The translations under genes were made by a program, and so were the position numbers. The notes beneath the pieces are model-generated. The model was given only the letters and a program-made list of their open reading frames with translations. It was not told the origin of the DNA and did no database searches. Of a stretch of 64,000 nucleotides of DNA, positions 39,001 to 45,000 are shown piece after piece. Positions within the stretch are counted from its first letter, which is position 1; every line of letters begins with the position of its first letter. This stretch comes from Pycnopodia helianthoides (lineage: Eukaryota > Echinodermata > Asteroidea > Forcipulatida > Asteriidae), in assembly GCA_032158295.1 (NCBI GenBank), contig CM063257.1, positions 15,716,332 to 15,780,331 of the forward strand. The letters are read 5' to 3'.

Positions 39001-42000
39001 GCAGACAAGGTGTACTGAACCAGATCCTCTCTAGTGTTAATGAGACACTCTTAGATATCCACACATCTCAACGCTGTGATAAATCCTGCCCTGGTGACTG
39101 TCTGGTAAGCTCTCTCTCATTAAAGGCCCTGTACACTATTGGTAAGATCGAAAAACACAATGTACACAGATTCACACATAACTTACATGATTTAAAGTAA
39201 GTAATGGTAGAAAGAGTTCCTTAAAATATTTCTGCCTAAATTGCTATCGTTTCTGAGAAATGAATAAAACAATAGTTTTTATCGCGCGCGATAATAAACT
39301 TGATGTTTGAAAAAACAGAAAACACATAAGGTATCTTTTCACTATTTTCTCGTGACCTCGATGACCAATTGAGCTCAAATTTTCACAGGTTTGTTATTTC
39401 ATGTATATGGTTAATCACACAAAACATGAACTTTGAACATTGACTGTTTTGTCAGCTCTACCAATTCTGTATAATAGTGGCTTATATAGCGCTCATATCC
39501 GTCACTCGGTGACGCTCGATCAAGATGCTTCAACATTCAGTATTTTTCCTGCAATGTATTGTGGAGCTAAGTTTTTAAATATGAGACCTATTCCTTGGCG
39601 TGTCGTGGCCGAGCGGATAAGAGCACCGGACTCAAGCTCTGATGTTTCTGTTCAGCAGAGTGTGGGTTCGAGTCCCGGTCGTGACACTTGTGCCCTTAAG
39701 CAAGACACTTAACCATTATTGCTTCGTCTTCGGATGGGACGTAAAGCCGTTGGTCCCGTGTGTTGTGTAATGCACGTAAAAGAACCCAGTGCACTTATCG
39801 AAAAGAGACGGGGTTCGCCCCGGTGTTCCTGGTTTGATTGGTAGCATATTGCGCCACAGCACCTTGTAAACCATTACATTGTGCTATGTAAAGGAATAGG
39901 TCTCAAACTTCAAAAAGTAGCTCCACATAATACATGCCTTGCCGAAAAATACCGACTGTTGAAGCGCCTTGAGCGTCACTGAGTGACGGTTATGAGCGCT
40001 ATATAAGAAGTCACTATTATTATTATTACATGGCACCATGTAATGGTTTACAAGGTGCTGTGACGCAATATGCAGTAATGGTTAAGTGTCTTGCTTAAGG
40101 ACACAAGTGTCCTGTTCGGGACTCAAACCGACACCCCGCTGAGCAGAAACACAAGAGCTTGAGTCTGGTGCTCTTATTCGCTCAGCCACAACAAGCCAAT
40201 ATATAACAATACTCAGTTCTTATAAAGTATATTGAATGGTCTAACAGTAGGAGGGTTGACCGTGTATTGTGTAGATGCATTCATCACATGATATCATATT
40301 GCAGGCTGGCATAAATTATCTGTCATTCCAAACCTCAGTGAATGAAATTGAATGGTCAAACAGTAGGAGGGTTGACTGTGTACTGTGAATATGCGATCAC
40401 CACATGATATCACATTGGAGGCTGGCATGGTTTATCAATCATTCAAAACCACAGTGGATGATATCAAATGGTCAGATAGCAGGAGGGTCGACTGTGCGCT
40501 GAGTAGATAGATACATTCATCACATGATAACATATTGCAGGCTGGCATATTTTATTTGTCCTTCAAAACCCATTAGTGGATGATGTTTAATGGTCAGACA
40601 GTAGGAGGGTTAACTACTTATGTCAAGTCAAACCTGAGATTTGTTATATTCTAAATCTACAGGTGACATCTTGGAGTGCCGAGACGTCCTGCCTTAAGTC
40701 TTGTTATTCGGTGAATGATCCTGCATTTATTACAAGCTCAAGATCAGTGACGAGTCCAGCCATGGCCGGAGGGAAACCCTGCCCAGTGAATCTCATCCAA
40801 GAAAGGTATTAATCACTTCTCGTCTGTGTTAAAAAAAAGGTTTTAGAGCACACCCACGGCTGAAAATCTGCCATGGTATGCTGGAATCTCGGACCGCTCA
40901 GACTTGCCTCTCATAGAGCGGAATATAATGACAAACAATGGTGGCAACCTGTCCTTCTTGTATACCACATGTGCATAACAACGTGACAATAGTCTGGAAT
41001 CAGGGCGTTACACAATAACCCCCAGAAAGGGATTTTACAACGCATATTTTCCAGAGCCTGTTGTCACTCTTTGCACGGGTGGATCAAAGAGTATTGCTGT
41101 AGGTGCCTGCCTGTGCACACTGCACATTTGAAAGTCTGGGAGGAAAACATATAAATCTTTAAAAAAAAACTTACGGAAAAACACATCATCAAGGTGAAGT
41201 GGTTAAGAAGCAATTTTGTTTTTGCCAGATGTGTTGGGGAAGAAATTGTTAACACTAGCTACACCCAGGGGGTATAAATGGATACCTGCGAGGGTAGAGG
41301 TTGATATTGTGTATGAAAAAGCCTTCGGAGCGCCACAGCAGCACAGGGCTGTATACTCCCCAGGGAACTGAGAAAGATTACAGGAATGCTATTGGCCCAA
41401 TGACCAGGGCACTAATGTAAAGCGCATTGATACGTTATTGTGAAATGCGCTATATAAGAACTTGTTATTATTACACAATCTACAATCAAAAGAATCTGAG
41501 GGCCTATCTGTATTGGCGGCTACAGCTACGGCTATGACTGTAGCAGAGGGTGTTGCTATGGACGTCCTATACACGTGATTACCTGACAAATTCTGCCCTA
41601 GCCATAGCCGACAATTCGGAAACGACTATTTTTATGCCAGAGATTAAAACCCTGCAATGACACCATAAAAAAACTCACCTATTGAGTGTCAGTTTGTTTT
41701 TAGCGTGTAATACATTTTTGTGGAGAACCCAATCACTTTTTAAAATCGCCCAAAGCATTAGTTAGAGACCCTTAATCCTTATGGCTAAACAAAATCAATT
41801 CAAGCAAAATGCTAATGCTGTGATCCTTACACCTGAAGCGGTGGCACACTGAGCACGTCCTGGTCGTTCTAGGTTGCAATTCTCTTGGGCACATTTAACA
41901 ACTCCTATGGGAATTCCGGGAAAGCTGGTCAATGATGGATTTTTTTTGTTTTGTTTTAAACCTGATGGTAGTTAAGACAATTGGCATGCTATTTGGCTAG

Positions 42001-45000
42001 GTGTAGTTGTTGAACCTGAAAATTTTGATTAAAAAAATAATAAATGGTGGAGTACCGACTTTTTAATTAAAAACTTGTACCCAATAAGTGAGCGTGGCAA
42101 TACGCAGCTGGTTACAAAAAAAATTGTGCAAATTTGTGGAGCTCCTGCTAAACGGAGATTTTTCTCTCTCTCTCTATTTCTCTCTGTGTTCAGATCGTGT
42201 CTTAAAGAGCAAGCCCTATGCCCCAACTACACATGGCAAACAGGAGCCATTATTGGAGATACAAGAACAAGGGAGATATGGTGTCAAATCCAAGGTAAAT
42301 AGGCTGTGAGAAAAAAAGCTCTGTCAGAAAAACTTGGTCAGAAAATCCAAGTTGTATAGGCTGTGAGAAAAAAGCTCTGTTAGAAAATCCAAGGTAAATA
42401 GGCTGTGGGGAAAAGCTCTGTCAGAAAATCCTTGGTAAATAGGCTGTGAGAAACAAGCTCTGTTGGAAAATCCAAGGTAAATAGGCTGTTGGGAAAAGCT
42501 CTGTCAGAAAAGCTGTAACTGTGTAGATGAAGTCACCACTTGATATCACATTGCAGGCTGGCATAGTTTATCTATCATTCAAAAGCACAGTGGATGATAT
42601 TGAACGGTCAGACAGTAGGAGGGTTGACTGTGTACTGTGTAGATGCATTCTCAACATCACAATGCAGGCTAGCATTGTTTATCAATCATTCAAAAGCACA
42701 GTGGATGATAATTAATGGTCGGGTAGTAGGAGGGTTAATAAGTATAATCCCTGACCAACCAGCAAGACCTCCTAGTGGTACAAATTGCTTATTTTGAAGC
42801 TCATTTATTTACCTTTTAAAGGGAATGTGTACGATTGGTAATCACTCTAATCATTTGTGGCAATAAAAACTTACTTGGTAAGAAGTACAGCAACTTTCGA
42901 TAGTATAAAGCATTTTGAGAAATATTTCAATTCAAAATACTGTGGATATGGAAACAGATGTGAGTTTTTATCCCCCAAAACTTGAATCTGAAACGTTTCT
43001 CAGATTGTGTATTCCTATGAGGAATTATTCTTCCTGCGTGGACATAACCGCTCCAGATTTTCGGCGATATCTCAAAAACGCTACCACCTTTTGAAATGAC
43101 ATTTTCACAGGTTAGTTTTATTGTATGTATCTACATTTATATAGGATTAAAAAAATCGAACGGTTCCAAAAACTAAAGGTATACTTTGCCGTTAAAATAA
43201 TTATATTTTCATTTTTGTTGTAGATAATGGAGCCATTCTGAATGTGACTGGTGGATGCATTGAGTCCTTAAGGCCAGCCTCTTCCCTGGAGTGCGACCCG
43301 CAATGTACTGCTTCAGGAGCCATTTGCCAGGAGGGTAAATGTCACTGCAAGAAGGGTTATGAAGGTGAGATACTAGACGCTGCAAGTCTTGCACCTATCA
43401 ACCTCGTTCCCAGTGGTGAAAAATCTATCGCCGCGCTATTTTTTTCCCAGAATGTTTTGCTCGGTCGTAACCCCCTTGGGCGTGTTTTGGGCGACCATGA
43501 CTGGAAACAAGTTTCTGATGTAAAATTCATTGACTGTAACAATTTGTGAGAGCTGCGCGAAAACAGGTCGGTATAACAAAATGTTCTGAAAATATACAAC
43601 TTTCATTTTATTTTCAAGTGGTCGAATTGAGTGGTGTTTTTTTTTTTTTTTTTTTTCAACAAAATTTAATTGTTATGCTTCGGGGTATTTCGTTTTTGAA
43701 AATAATTCCATCGACATTTTCCGATAGTGTTTAGAGTCCAACCAACACGCAAAAAACCCTCAACCGATGACCAAAGCTCAAACATGTCTCCGGTTGGGGG
43801 TCGCCAAAATGCACACCTGGAAGTGTGACTTTGAAATATCCAAAAGAATCTTACTTTTCAGGTTTCTTAGAAGCTTTGATTTCCAGACTTTGTTGGTGCG
43901 TTCGATTAGCTTCCCGGGGTCGACCCAGATCTCCCCCGGTGCATTCCAATAGCTTTGACGTCATTCTCAGGGCTCTACCAGGTCAGCCCAAAGTGACCTG
44001 GCTTGAGGAGCGGGTCAATTTGGGCTGACCGAGATGCATGACGTCACGACAAAAAACTTTCTCAATGGCCACCATTTTGTTTGTAATTTAGCCGGGCACT
44101 TTCAGGAAGTCTGACACACTCACCCTTTTAACAGCGACATTGTTAGCAGAAGAATTTTTTGTATTATTCGAAAATGGGTCATGTTGTATCAAATTTAACC
44201 ATGCAGTTTTTACTTTGAGAATAATTATTTTGTTTGTGAATCTATGGACGTAATGCACAAAATGAACGTAGTTCCGGTTTGGCTGTCCCAAGATGCATTG
44301 GTGTGAATGCTGGGGGAAGTTGGTGTTTGATTTCGCTCGTCCCCAGCGCCTTGCCTTAAAACCAAAGGCGCTGGGATGGGCAAACGTATCGTTAACGTTA
44401 ATGCTCAGTCCCATGCTCAGTCCCATCATGCATCACACTCACACTGCAAGCACTGCACGCATGACGTGCTTCCTGAACAAGAATCTGTGCAAGCTGATTA
44501 GCCCATCCCAGCGGTCCTGGATAGGCCGCTGGGGCCGAGCGAAGCGTTTGATTAGCTCATGTCATGGGGCTAACCAGGATGAGCACACCGGGGTCGACAC
44601 GGGGAAGCTAATTGAACACATCCTGTATTTCCAGAACTTCATCTCACTATACTGATTCCAACCACCAGGTGATGGTCAGGCATGCTTCCCGGTCAGCGGG
44701 TGCGTTACGGACGACCACTGCCCCCTCCCCAACACCTACTGCAACCGCAACGGCCAGTGCGGCTGCAGGTCTGGTTTCATGCTTGACCCAGCTACGAACC
44801 TCTGCGCCGAGTCCAACCTCATTCCAGATGGCAATGGAGAGGCCGATTCCAGTCCGACGAGTCTGGTTCCAAACAACGGCAACGATGTGGAACAGTTTGA
44901 GGGAAAATCCGGTGAGTTTTTTAGTTTTTCGTGTCTCTTTCACGACAGTTCACACTACAAAACTGTTTAGAGGAAGTGAGGATACAAAGGTTCCTTTACT

